Positions 51,124-59,222 of a DNA stretch of 64,000 nucleotides are shown one piece after another. The notes beneath the pieces are model-generated. The model did no database searches, was not told where the DNA came from, and worked only from the letters and a program-made list of their open reading frames with translations. Positions within the stretch are counted from its first letter, which is position 1, and every line of letters begins with the position of its first letter. Source of the stretch: an uncultured Alistipes sp. (lineage in GTDB: Bacteria > Bacteroidota > Bacteroidia > Bacteroidales > Rikenellaceae); NCBI GenBank assembly GCA_905213895.1, contig CAJMKE010000006.1, forward strand, positions 59,897 to 123,896, given 5' to 3'. The position numbers and the translations under genes are program-made.

Positions 51124-52062
51124 TTATATTGTGTCAAAAGCATATCCGACAATATATTCGCTGTAATTGCTCCATGCGGATTTATATGCATCGACTGCAC
51201 CATGCGGAACGTATATTTTATAATTCACGCTGTTTTGAGGATCGCCCAATGCCGTTTCACTTCCCAAAACCGGAGGTTCCTGCGATTTGCAATATACTTC
51301 GAGAAGCCGTTTGCATTTTCCGAATGCCTCCTTGCCAATGGTCTTAACGCCTTTGCCGAGAATGACTCGTCCGAGCCACTCGCAATTTTCAAATGCTTTT
51401 GCGCCTATCGATATTACCGAATCCGGAATGTCGATAGCGGAAAACCCTGTTCTGGAAAATGCTAAATCGCCTATTGTCTGTATATTATTGCCAATAGTTA
51501 TATTCTTGAGACGATCACACAAATAAAAGGTTCCCTCTTCGATTGAAGTAAGAGAATCTGGTAATACAATATTTATTAACCCATTATTAGCGAAAGCATA
51601 CGCTCCAATAGAAGTTACCGAATCGGGCACTGTAATGCTTGCGAGTCCGGTTACCTCGAAGGCATGTGCACCAATCGCAATAATCGAATTGGGTAATGTA
51701 ATTTTAGACAAATAAGTACTCCGGAAAGCATAGTCCCCAATCGAAATAACCGAGTTGGGAATTGTAATACTGCTAATGGGCCGTATCCAGAATGCCTTAT
51801 ATCCAATATGCGTAACCGGTCTGTCGAATTTGATTGTGCCGGGTGAATTCATCATTCCTTCCTTACATGTATTGGATATTATGATTGCGCCGAAAGTTGT
51901 CGTATCATAATTATAACTATAAGGCTCTATTCGTGTACCGTTATAAGATGTGTACTCTATCACCGTATTCGGGTCGATGTCCTCGGTCGGAACAGGAGCT
52001 TCCGGTTTGCTGCATGATGTCAAAACGGTTGCAGCGGCTGCAAAAAACAGATATTTTCTCAT
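51124..52062 (-). CDS. BspA-type leucine-rich-repeat lipoprotein
   Basis: 312 residues. Lipobox LTSCSKPE. From about 85 to 275, six to seven LRR_5 units of 23 residues, e.g. ITIPNSVISIGDYAF, ITLPNSIIAIGAHAF, ITVPDSVTSIGAYAF, ending with the capping segment YVPHGAVDAYKSAWSNY. BspA-like proteins are surface adhesins. Lower GC than its neighbours, in line with frequent exchange of this family. Confidence 0.9.
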   Translation of the reverse strand: MRKYLFFAAAATVLTSCSKPEAPVPTEDIDPNTVIEYTSYNGTRIEPYSYNYDTTTFGAIIISNTCKEGMMNSPGTIKFDRPVTHIGYKAFWIRPISSITIPNSVISIGDYAFRSTYLSKITLPNSIIAIGAHAFEVTGLASITVPDSVTSIGAYAFANNGLINIVLPDSLTSIEEGTFYLCDRLKNITIGNNIQTIGDLAFSRTGFSAIDIPDSVISIGAKAFENCEWLGRVILGKGVKTIGKEAFGKCKRLLEVYCKSQEPPVLGSETALGDPQNSVNYKIYVPHGAVDAYKSAWSNYSEYIVGYAFDTI

Positions 52063-52136
52063 ATTCTTTATGTGTGTCGTTATTTATGGAATCGACGGAT
52101 GATATACGTAGTCGCCAATGATATAAAGAGCGATAT

Positions 52137-52364
52137 TTATATCATCCTCCATTGGCAGAGATACAATTGATATGTGCCGAGAATCTGTTTTACCTGATTT
52201 TTTAACTTTTCGTATATTATTTTCTCCTGTTTGTCTATTTTCGTGCGATTTATCGGCTTGGAATATAAATCGTTGGATTGCCCGCTTTTGTCTGCATAAG
52301 GTTGTGCGGATACTTTTCCGATTGCCAATAATGCGGCAATTAGTATGATGACTTTTGTTTTCAT
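52137..52364 (-). CDS. Small secreted protein, possibly frameshifted near its end
   Basis: 75 residues. Signal peptide MKTKVIILIAALLAIGKVSA, then a short charged region (NRTKIDKQEKIIYEKLKNQ). Near the stop the next frame continues with MEDDINIALYIIGDYVYHP to a stop at 52084, which looks more protein-like than the actual ending LYLCQWRMI; the gene may be longer and broken. No family recognised. AT-rich, just downstream (minus strand) of the tRNA. Confidence 0.5.
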   Translation of the reverse strand: MKTKVIILIAALLAIGKVSAQPYADKSGQSNDLYSKPINRTKIDKQEKIIYEKLKNQVKQILGTYQLYLCQWRMI

Positions 52365-52589
52365 AACGAATAATATTAATAGTTGTATTGCAAAGATAAC
52401 AAATAATTGTTATATTGCAAATATTTTCAATGTAAAGCATTATTTTTGTAAAATACAACGTATATAGATGCATATATTTCTTTATATTGTCGGTAATTTA
52501 TAAAAATATGATTAATTTCAATGGCAAACATAGCCTCGCGAATAGATATAATCCGGTAGATTTATGTTTGCCGATACTTGGTCGGCGAT

Positions 52590-52624
52590 AATCCTTAAAG
52601 TCCCTAATGACTTTAATGTCGTTA
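52590..52624. repeat. TTAANGNCN nonamer array (copy 17)
   Basis: About four units (TTAAAGTCC, CTAATGACT, TTAATGTCG) ahead of 65-bp repeat copy B. Confidence 0.75.
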
Positions 52625-52631
52625 TCCTTCG

Positions 52632-52694
52632 ATGCGGGTGGGATTAACTTCGCTTTGCTCCACTGCGTTCCGCGCCGCTCGTTTCTTCCTTTGG
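52632..52694 (+). repeat. 65-bp dispersed repeat, copy B
   Basis: Matches 50998-51062 with about 10 differences and the same orientation; preceded by a nonamer array as in copy A. Confidence 0.75.
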
Positions 52695-52873
52695 GTACCG
52701 AGGGATTTGAACGGCGAAGCCGTCGCAGGGCGACCTTTGAAAATAAACATATTATCGCCCTGCAACACCGCTCACAAAGAATCACCGATGCCCAATTCGG
52801 GCGACAGCGGAACGGAGTGAAGCGGATTTTGGGCGAATGGTGCGGAAAACTCGTTTTCACGCAGCATGAAGCA

Positions 52874-52904
52874 CAAAAAAAGCGACGGATTCTAATCCGT
52901 CGCT
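52874..52904 (-). terminator. tRNA-Val terminator
   Basis: Arms AGCGACGGAT (52881-52890) and ATCCGTCGCT (52895-52904); on the minus strand the stem is followed by seven T. Confidence 0.9.
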
Positions 52905-52920
52905 GTCGCTCGATAATCAG

Positions 52921-52995
52921 TGGGAGTTGAGGGATTCGAACCCCCGACCCTCTGCTTGTAAGGCAGATGCTCTGAACCAGCTGAGCTAAACTCCC
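52921..52995 (-). tRNA. tRNA-Val (anticodon TAC)
   Basis: Reads on the minus strand as a 75-nt cloverleaf: acceptor GGGAGTT/AACTCCC with discriminator A, D-arm containing AGCTCAGCTGGTT, anticodon stem TCTGC/GCAGA with loop CTTACAA (anticodon TAC), and T-arm GGGTTCGAATCCC. CCA is not encoded. Own promoter and terminator. Confidence 0.96.
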
Positions 52996-53006
52996 GTTTG
53001 GGACTG

Positions 53007-53037
53007 CAAATATAGACATTATTTATATAAAATCAAA
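53007..53037 (-). promoter_or_regulatory. tRNA-Val promoter
   Basis: Minus-strand TTTG (53034-53037), 19 nt, TATATTTG (53007-53014), about 12 nt from the tRNA 5' end. Confidence 0.8.
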
Positions 53038-53090
53038 TTTTTTCTTCGCCATTCGCAAAAATACCCATAAAAAATATCGATATGTAAAAT

Positions 53091-53124
53091 ATATTCATTA
53101 TATTTGCATAAATATTTAGGTGAA
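53091..53124 (+). promoter_or_regulatory. argR promoter with ARG-box-like sequence
   Basis: -7 TATATTTG at 53099-53106, embedded in ATATTCATTATATTTGCATA, which has the ATTCAT...GCATAAATA character of ArgR operators. Autoregulation is inferred. Confidence 0.45.
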
Positions 53125-53598
53125 ATGGGCAAAAAAGACGAACGCATAGGGATTATCAAGCGTATAATCAGCGAAGAACTCGTGAGTTCGCAGGACGAAC
53201 TCATCAAACATCTGAAAAATCACGGTATCAAGGCTACCCAGAGTACGTTGTCGCGCGACTTTAAGACGATAAACGTTCTGAAAACCCCGCATCCCGAGAA
53301 AGGCTATATCTATGTCCTCGGCGACAGCATCGTGAACGAAACCGTCGGCGGCGGAACGTCGAATCTCGACGCCGCCATAATAAATATCCGTTTTTCGGGC
53401 AATGTCGGCGTCATAACCACCAAGTCGGGCTATGCGAGTGCCGTTTCGGTTATCGTGGACAACCGTAAGACGAAAGACATATTGGGTACGGTTGCCGGCG
53501 ACAATGCGATAATCATGATTCTGCGCGAGGGCGCGGAGCGTAAGGCTGTCGTCGAATCGCTCAAAAATGCCTTCCCGACGCTTAAATATGTGGATTAG
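53125..53598 (+). CDS. argR: Arginine repressor ArgR
   Basis: 157 residues from ATG 53125 (MGKKDERIGIIKRIIS); the earlier TTG lies in the promoter. The winged helix (about 1-70) has SQDELIKHLKNHGIKATQSTLSRDFK, the classic ArgR operator-reading segment. The C-terminal domain carries LGTVAGDNAIIMIL, where GDN binds arginine at the trimer interface. It controls arginine biosynthesis or use; no arg genes lie in the window, so it acts at a distance. Confidence 0.93.
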   Translation: MGKKDERIGIIKRIISEELVSSQDELIKHLKNHGIKATQSTLSRDFKTINVLKTPHPEKGYIYVLGDSIVNETVGGGTSNLDAAIINIRFSGNVGVITTKSGYASAVSVIVDNRKTKDILGTVAGDNAIIMILREGAERKAVVESLKNAFPTLKYVD

Positions 53599-53672
53599 AA
53601 CTCTCTAATCCACATACTTTATCCTGCTTCTGTCGCGCGGCGAACTTTCTGTTCGTCGATTTAAGGTATCAA

Positions 53673-53713
53673 GTGTCGTTAAAGTCGTTAAAGTCTTTAA
53701 GGTCATTAAGGTT
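53673..53713. repeat. TTAANGNCN nonamer array (copy 18)
   Basis: Four units between argR and the convergent Hdr-like operon. Confidence 0.8.
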
Positions 53714-53722
53714 GTATATGTG

Positions 53723-55510
53723 TTATCTTATCGCATCGGCAACCACCTCCGAAAGGTCGCGCACACGACTGCCGCCGCAGCGCGACAACGCCTTCTTGCA
53801 CAGCGGACAACTTGTAACGATGGTCTGCGCGCCCGTGGCGTCGAGTTCGGCTGTGAGCGACGCGGCGATTTTCAGTTGCTGGGCATCGGTTATGGCGGTG
53901 TTGGCGAGCGACGAACCGCAGCACAATGCGTCTTCGCGGTTGTGCGCCGCTTCGGTCAGCACTCCCACGGCTTCGATGACCTCACGCGGAGCGTCGTATA
54001 TTCCGCCTCCGCGCCCGAGTTCGCACGGGTCGTGATAGGTGAATGTCGCATCGCCCGCCGAGAGCGAAAGACGTCCCGACTTTATCAGCCGCAGAATGTA
54101 TTCGGAGTGGTGCAGTATCTCGATTCCGTCGAGCGCGTAATCCTCCTTGAACACTTTCAGACATATCGGACACGACGTAACGAGCGTGGTTATGCGGTGT
54201 TTGCGGAAGAGTTCGGTGTTGTAGTCCATCATCTTGCGGGCGGAATCGGTTTCGCCCGACAGTTTCAGCGGTCGTCCGCAGCATACTCCGCCGCTGCGGT
54301 CTGCCCACCAGACGTCCTCGCCCGCATGTTCGAATATGCGCTCCATCGCCGACAGCGTACGCGGCGTGAGCAGCGTCATGCAGCCTGCGAAATAGCCCAC
54401 GCGACCTTCGCCATCCGAACGGTCGAGACCCTTGAAATAGCCGTAGCGACGCTCGTCGGGAATGTTGCGCATCGCGTCGCGTGAGTTGAGGCGCAGCGTA
54501 TTGAGGTCGATGCCGACCGGACATTTCGCCTCGCAGCGTCCGCACATCAGACAGTTGCTTGCCGTCGCGAGCGAGAGCGAGTCATGCCGCCTGTCGCGCA
54601 GGAAATAGACCGACTGAACGTCGTTGATTCCCAGTTCGGACTGCAACTGGCACGGGTCGATACATACGCCGCAGCGCGAACATGCCTGTATCTGGAAGTT
54701 GTCGAACGACGACTCCTTTTGCGTCGGATGCAGTTTGTAGTTGCGCAGGAATATCAGCGGTATCTCGGTGAAGATGTGCATGTATCGCGAGAACGGCAGT
54801 GCCACGAAGAATCCGCCAAGCGCGCACGAGTAGAGCCACCACAACGGCTCGTACACGGCATCGAGGATGCTGCGGTCGAGCAGATACGCCAGCGCGTCGC
54901 CGATGGTTCCGGTGAGGAATCCGCCCCCGCCGTATATCGCCGCCGTAACGCTCTCGGCGAGCAGTCGCAACGGGAATATGAACCAGAGGAACGACAGCGC
55001 GATTTTGTCGCCGATGACGTGCTTCGTCGTGCGGCGCATGCCCAGCGCACGCGAACGCATTCGCTTGAACCACGCGAGGGCTACGCCCGAAAGTACGATG
55101 AGCAGCAGAAAATCCATTGCCTGCTCGAAGAACGCGATGTGGTTGACGATGTTGCCCGCAGCGAAGTATTTGAAGAACACGTGTCCCTGCAACGGCACAT
55201 AGACGAAGCCGAGATAGGCTACGGTCTCTATCCAGCCCACCGCAATCAGCAGAAACCATCCGAAAGCGAGGCTCGCGTGCATGAATCCGAGCAGCGGATT
55301 GACCTTGAATATGCGCACATGCAGCAGCGATTCGCGGATGACCTCCCATACCGAACGCAGCGTTGCGACGGTCGGTATTCCGCGCAGAATCCGCCGTTTG
55401 TCCTCGCACGGAAGTTCGATGAGCCATGATATGTATTTCCAGAGCAGAACGGCGAACATGACGCCTGCCCCGATGATGAACGGCAGTGTAAACGGTGCGA
55501 AAAAAGTCAT
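53723..55510 (-). CDS. HdrD/E-like fusion: membrane cytochrome-like domain plus Fe-S/CCG subunit
   Basis: 595 residues. Residues 1-250 carry five membrane helices resembling the NarI/HdrE/DsrM b-type subunit, with candidate heme His residues (GFMHASLAFGWF, SRYMHIFTEI). Next come two 4Fe-4S motifs, CSRCGVCIDPC and CLMCGRCEAKCPVG (about 285-345), then two CCG cysteine domains: GVCCGRPLKLSG with TSCPICLKVF, and DPCELGRGGG, ALCCGSS, TSCPLCKKAL. In HdrD/DsrK the CCG modules bind the noncubane cluster that reduces disulfides. This subunit probably links the quinone pool to the soluble subunits upstream. Last gene of a five-gene operon. Confidence 0.85.
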   Translation of the reverse strand: MTFFAPFTLPFIIGAGVMFAVLLWKYISWLIELPCEDKRRILRGIPTVATLRSVWEVIRESLLHVRIFKVNPLLGFMHASLAFGWFLLIAVGWIETVAYLGFVYVPLQGHVFFKYFAAGNIVNHIAFFEQAMDFLLLIVLSGVALAWFKRMRSRALGMRRTTKHVIGDKIALSFLWFIFPLRLLAESVTAAIYGGGGFLTGTIGDALAYLLDRSILDAVYEPLWWLYSCALGGFFVALPFSRYMHIFTEIPLIFLRNYKLHPTQKESSFDNFQIQACSRCGVCIDPCQLQSELGINDVQSVYFLRDRRHDSLSLATASNCLMCGRCEAKCPVGIDLNTLRLNSRDAMRNIPDERRYGYFKGLDRSDGEGRVGYFAGCMTLLTPRTLSAMERIFEHAGEDVWWADRSGGVCCGRPLKLSGETDSARKMMDYNTELFRKHRITTLVTSCPICLKVFKEDYALDGIEILHHSEYILRLIKSGRLSLSAGDATFTYHDPCELGRGGGIYDAPREVIEAVGVLTEAAHNREDALCCGSSLANTAITDAQQLKIAASLTAELDATGAQTIVTSCPLCKKALSRCGGSRVRDLSEVVADAIR

Positions 55511-55512
55511 CG

Positions 55513-55848
55513 TCAGAAATCCCCCAGTTTACGTTTGATAATCATTACCACTCCGCGGGTGTTGATGCCGCGCGGACAGAGCAGGCGGCATTTCCCGCAG
55601 AGCATACACTTGTTCATCTCCTCGTATGCGCCCGCATATTCGCCGCGGCGCACCAGCGTATGCACCTTGCGGAAGTTGAAATCCGTAAGATTGCCCGCCG
55701 TGCAACTCGCCGTGCAGGTGCCGCAACCTATGCAGGTCTGCAACTCGGGCATTTCGAGCAGAATCTCGTCGCTTTTGCGGAGATTGTTGCGGTCGATGTC
55801 TATCAGCCGCGGTTTGTTGATTCCGTATCCGAAATTTATTGCAGCCAT
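55513..55848 (-). CDS. HdrC-like 4Fe-4S electron-transfer subunit (short)
   Basis: 111 residues with two ferredoxin motifs, CIGCGTCTASCTAG (about 39-52) and CMLCGKCRLLCPRG (about 81-94). It would wire the flavin subunit to a CCG subunit. Separated by 2 nt from the HdrD/E gene and 7 nt from the HdrA-like gene. Confidence 0.82.
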   Translation of the reverse strand: MAAINFGYGINKPRLIDIDRNNLRKSDEILLEMPELQTCIGCGTCTASCTAGNLTDFNFRKVHTLVRRGEYAGAYEEMNKCMLCGKCRLLCPRGINTRGVVMIIKRKLGDF

Positions 55849-55855
55849 CGTCCGT

Positions 55856-56869
55856 CTATTTCGTTCGGTTAAGATATTCGGCTATGCGGTCTGCCGCTGC
55901 AATGCCCTCGTTGAGCGTCTCGCCGATGCTTTTCGGCGACGATACCGTGCCTGCGAGGAAAATCCCCTCACGCTCGCTCGCCACATTGTCGAGGAACATG
56001 TCGCGGCTGCGCATGAACCCGCTCGGCGCGAGCGTCAGACCCGCCGAAGCGGCTATCGGGGCATTGTCGTCGTTGGCGCGCATGCCGACGAGCAGCACGA
56101 GCATGTCCACCGACATCCGGAGCGGACGTCCCGTGAGCGTGTCTTCCGCCTTGATTTGCACTCTGCCGTCCATCATCGGACTCGCCTCCGAGATTCTGCC
56201 GCGGACGAAGTGTATGTTGTAACTCTGCTGCGCTTCGCGGTACAACTCCTCGTAACCGGGTCCGAACATGCGGATGTCCATGTAGAAGTTGAACACGTCG
56301 GCGGCAGGGAACATCTTCTTCAACTCTATCGCCTGCTTCACGCCCGTGATGCAGCACACCTTCGAACAGTGCCGCTGACAGACCTTCTCGTCGCGCGAGC
56401 CGACGCAGTGCAGGAACGCGATGCGTTTCGGCTTGCCGCCGTCAGCCATTGCGACCCTGCCTTCGGCGAACATGCGCTCTATGTCGGCTGACGTGTATAC
56501 GTTGTCGTAGATTCCGTAGCCGTACTCCTCCTTTATCCGTGCGTCGAAGAGCGTGAATCCGCTGCACAACGCCACGGCGTCGCACTCGATTCGCTCGCCC
56601 GTCGCGAGGGTTACGCATTTCGGCTCCACTGCCGTCGCACATGCGCCCTGGCGGACTTCGATGCCTGCTGCGGCGACACGGCTTTTGAGTTCGCCGAGAA
56701 CATCCGCGGCAGGAGTGAAAGTCGGGAAGAGGACGTACCAGTTGCGGATTTTGCCGCCCAGTTCCTCGTCGCGTTCTATTATTACGGGGTCGATGCCCGA
56801 TTGTTTCAGCCGCAGGGCGGTCTGCATTCCGGCAATACCGCCGCCTATCACGGCAACTCTTTTATTCAT
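55856..56869 (-). CDS. HdrA-like FAD subunit, core only
   Basis: 337 residues. FAD-binding VAVIGGGIAGMQTALRL at the N-terminus and the HdrA Cys cluster FLHCVGSRDEKVCQRHCSKVCCITGVKQA near 150-180. Canonical HdrA is about 650 residues with extra ferredoxin domains; those are absent here, so it resembles the shorter HdrA-like proteins of non-methanogens. The flavin may take electrons from an unidentified donor. No hydrogenase or formate dehydrogenase genes lie beside it. Confidence 0.85.
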   Translation of the reverse strand: MNKRVAVIGGGIAGMQTALRLKQSGIDPVIIERDEELGGKIRNWYVLFPTFTPAADVLGELKSRVAAAGIEVRQGACATAVEPKCVTLATGERIECDAVALCSGFTLFDARIKEEYGYGIYDNVYTSADIERMFAEGRVAMADGGKPKRIAFLHCVGSRDEKVCQRHCSKVCCITGVKQAIELKKMFPAADVFNFYMDIRMFGPGYEELYREAQQSYNIHFVRGRISEASPMMDGRVQIKAEDTLTGRPLRMSVDMLVLLVGMRANDDNAPIAASAGLTLAPSGFMRSRDMFLDNVASEREGIFLAGTVSSPKSIGETLNEGIAAADRIAEYLNRTK

Positions 56870-56879
56870 ATCCGAGTTC

Positions 56880-57965
56880 TTACAGTTTTATGTCGTATAC
56901 CGTACTCTGCGAACTGCAATTCACGACCGCCGAGTCGGGTTTTCCAATGTATTTTCCGTTGCGTCCGAGATATTTCGCCGACGGGTCGTAGTCGATGCCC
57001 ATCTTGTCGAGCAGCGGCTCGACATCCACTTGGTGCATCTGCATTCCGAGTTCCCACGGATCGTAGCCGAGTACCAGTCCCGCCATCTCCTCGTAGGTCA
57101 GCACCGGTATTCCGCCTCCGTTCGCTCCGTAGGTCGTACCCTCCATCTCGGCTATCGCGTACTGCCACTTGTCGAGGAACATCGAGCAACCCGGGCAGTT
57201 GGCGACGATGAAGTCGGGACGGTACGGAGCCATGCTCTCGAACTTCTTTTGCGAGTTGGCTATCGAGTATCCGCGGTTCGCCTGCACGAGATAGTTGCGG
57301 AATCCGAATCCGCAGCAGTGCCTGCGCTCTGGGTAGTCGACGACCTCCCCCCCCCACGATTCTATCATGCCGGCGAGTACGTACGGAAACTCCGAACCGC
57401 CGATTCCCTTGCGCGGGAAAATCTTGGCGTAGTGGCAGCCGATATGCTCCACCACGCGCAGCGGCTCGCCCGTCTTGGCATTCACGAGCGGACGCTTCAT
57501 CCTGCCTGCGACCTCGTTGCGGAAGTGGAACATGATGTCGGACGTGTGGGCGAGATTCTTCGGCTTTACGAACTCGCGCCCCGTAGCCTTGTAGAGGTTC
57601 TCGCGCGTGCGCTCTTCGGTTTCGGGGAACTCCTCCCATGTGGCGAGAATCTCCGTATAAAGTCCGAACGAGGTTATGCACGACGACGCCAGATTCTCGT
57701 ACCCCGCATCGTTCATCAGCGAGAACTGACGCGCCACGACAGCCATTATGGTGTCATAAGGCACGATGTCCGAGTGGTAGCCGATGCCGGTGCAGGACGT
57801 GTGCATCGGGTCGTCGAAAATATCCTTGCCCAGGTCGTTGCGCAGGATGTTCAGGAACGCCTTTTCGCTGCCCGGGAAAAAGTTCTGCCGTATGCAACTG
57901 CGTGCGTAATAGTATTTGTCGTCGGCTATCGCCTTCTGGTAGTCTTCCCAATTGCTTCGTTTCAT
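56880..57965 (-). CDS. HdrB-like CCG-domain subunit with G9 tract
   Basis: 361 residues. Cysteine motifs of the CCG family: MHTSCTGIGYHSD, HIGCHYAKIF, RRHCCGFGFRN and VANCPGCSMFLDKWQ. In HdrB these hold the noncubane Fe-S clusters that split a disulfide. A run of nine G (57347-57355, minus strand) encodes SWGGEV near residue 203, in frame here. Start ATG 57965 is 3 nt after the HdrC-like stop. Confidence 0.83.
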   Translation of the reverse strand: MKRSNWEDYQKAIADDKYYYARSCIRQNFFPGSEKAFLNILRNDLGKDIFDDPMHTSCTGIGYHSDIVPYDTIMAVVARQFSLMNDAGYENLASSCITSFGLYTEILATWEEFPETEERTRENLYKATGREFVKPKNLAHTSDIMFHFRNEVAGRMKRPLVNAKTGEPLRVVEHIGCHYAKIFPRKGIGGSEFPYVLAGMIESWGGEVVDYPERRHCCGFGFRNYLVQANRGYSIANSQKKFESMAPYRPDFIVANCPGCSMFLDKWQYAIAEMEGTTYGANGGGIPVLTYEEMAGLVLGYDPWELGMQMHQVDVEPLLDKMGIDYDPSAKYLGRNGKYIGKPDSAVVNCSSQSTVYDIKL

Positions 57966-57968
57966 ACG

Positions 57969-58664
57969 CTATTCGTTTTCCGCCGAGTTGCGGGTGTAAG
58001 TATCCATCATGTATTCGTCGGTCGCGCCGTCGTAGCCCATTTCGCGCGCCTTGGCGTCGGAGAAACGCTCGATGTCGTCGAACAGAGCCTTGCCGCCGCT
58101 GACTTCGAATATGCGGTGTATCTCTTCGAGCGACTCGTCGTCGATTTTGCGCAATGCTCCCGCACCTTCGGTGCGGTATGCGGGGGTGAACTGCGAGTAG
58201 ACCTCCTGGTCGTTGTCGTAAATCCACTTCCACACGGTGCCCTGCTCGCAGTGCATGTCGGGATTGACGAGTTTAGGCACGAGGCAGTAGCCCGTGCGCA
58301 TTATGTTTCCGCCGACAAGCCGTTTGAGCGCGAGTTGCTGCCGACCCTTCTCGCTCTCGACGAAGAATCCGAGTTTCTGCGACAACGCGCGCAGACCCTG
58401 AATGACGTACCCCGGTGTATTCCCGCGCGGACAGCGCGGACGGCACGACATGCATTGCCCGCAGAACCAGATGGTTTCGCTGCGCAGCAACTCCTCTATC
58501 GCCTCGTCGTCGCGCGTCTGCACGGTGCAGACGATTTGGCGCGGGTCGTAGTTGTAAAATTCCGCCGCAGGACAGACGCCCGTACATACTCCGCAGTTCA
58601 TGCAGGCTTTCAGCCCTTCGCGGATACGGACATCCTCCATCAGCATATCGAAATATTTGCCCAT
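57969..58664 (-). CDS. HdrC-like iron-sulfur subunit, first gene of the operon
   Basis: 231 residues with CMNCGVCTGVCPAAEF (about 22-37) and CGQCMSCRPRCPRGN (about 73-87), two 4Fe-4S sites as in HdrC. C-terminal part (VSGGKALFDDIERFSDAK) is helical. It begins 26 nt after a -7 element within a perfect palindrome. Confidence 0.85.
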   Translation of the reverse strand: MGKYFDMLMEDVRIREGLKACMNCGVCTGVCPAAEFYNYDPRQIVCTVQTRDDEAIEELLRSETIWFCGQCMSCRPRCPRGNTPGYVIQGLRALSQKLGFFVESEKGRQQLALKRLVGGNIMRTGYCLVPKLVNPDMHCEQGTVWKWIYDNDQEVYSQFTPAYRTEGAGALRKIDDESLEEIHRIFEVSGGKALFDDIERFSDAKAREMGYDGATDEYMMDTYTRNSAENE

Positions 58665-58672
58665 ATAAACAA

Positions 58673-58700
58673 CAATAACTTTGCGTTCGCAAAGTTATTG
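58673..58700. promoter_or_regulatory. 28-bp perfect palindrome over the Hdr-like operon promoter
   Basis: CAATAACTTTGCG, TT, CGCAAAGTTATTG: 13-bp arms with a 2-bp centre. The arms include TAACTTTG, so the minus-strand -7 element (58690-58697) lies inside it, 26 nt from the start codon at 58664. Confidence 0.75.
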
Positions 58701-58718
58701 TAATCGTCGGAATATAAT

Positions 58719-58736
58719 ATAGGTATAAATACCTAT
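58719..58736. promoter_or_regulatory. 18-bp perfect palindrome upstream of the Hdr-like operon
   Basis: ATAGGTAT, AA, ATACCTAT. Overlaps the folA stop codon and sits in the region expected for an activator or second operator. Confidence 0.6.
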
Positions 58737-59218
58737 TTTCGTTTTCGGACGTAGTCGACGAACGAGAACGGCGCGTCGAAATTCTCCCCGCGCTCGTAAT
58801 CCTCGCGGGCGACCTCCGTCCACTCATCCCCGTCCACCTTCGGAAACGACGTGTCGCCGTCGTAGTCGCGGTGTACGAGCGTCAGATAGAGTTTGTCCGC
58901 GAGCGGCATCGCCTGCCCGTAAATCTGCGCTCCGCCGATGATGAAAATCTCCTCCTCGCGGGGAAACGACGCTATCGCCTCTTCGAGCGAATGCACGACC
59001 GTGCAGCCCTCTATCCCGATGTCCTGCCGCGAAATGACGACGTTCGTGCGGTTCGGCAGCGGACGACCGATGGATTCGAACGTCTTGCGCCCCATGATTA
59101 CGGGATGTCCGGAGGTTATGCGTTTGAACCGCAGCATATCTTCGCGGATATGCCACAACAGCGAGTTCTTGTCTCCTATGATGCCGTTGTCCGCAACGGC
59201 GACGATAATGCTTAACAT
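58733..59218 (-). CDS. folA: Dihydrofolate reductase
   Basis: 161 residues. SIIVAVADNGIIGDKNSLLWHIREDM at the N-terminus (with the Trp and acidic residue of the active site), GHPVIMGRKTFESIGRPLP, and IFIIGGAQIYGQAMP. Reduces dihydrofolate with NADPH; works with ThyA, whose gene lies upstream on the same strand beyond a nonamer array. Confidence 0.95.
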   Translation of the reverse strand: MLSIIVAVADNGIIGDKNSLLWHIREDMLRFKRITSGHPVIMGRKTFESIGRPLPNRTNVVISRQDIGIEGCTVVHSLEEAIASFPREEEIFIIGGAQIYGQAMPLADKLYLTLVHRDYDGDTSFPKVDGDEWTEVAREDYERGENFDAPFSFVDYVRKRK

Positions 59219-59222
59219 AGTA

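Larger units (their letters stand above)
52365..52880. other. Intergenic region between the small secreted protein and tRNA-Val
   Basis: No gene seen. AT-rich to 52560, then nonamer array copy 17, the 65-bp repeat copy B, and a stretch (about 52700-52860) with short inverted segments such as CAGGGCGA / TCGCCCTG. Open frames here are fragments of repeats. Confidence 0.55.

Noticed and set aside
52700..52760. Second tRNA fragment (GAGGGATTTGAAC resembling a T-arm)
   Set aside because: No matching acceptor, D or anticodon arms nearby; probably chance or a remnant.
52498..53019. 173-residue minus-strand frame spanning tRNA-Val
   Set aside because: It runs through the tRNA and repeat sequence; not a gene.
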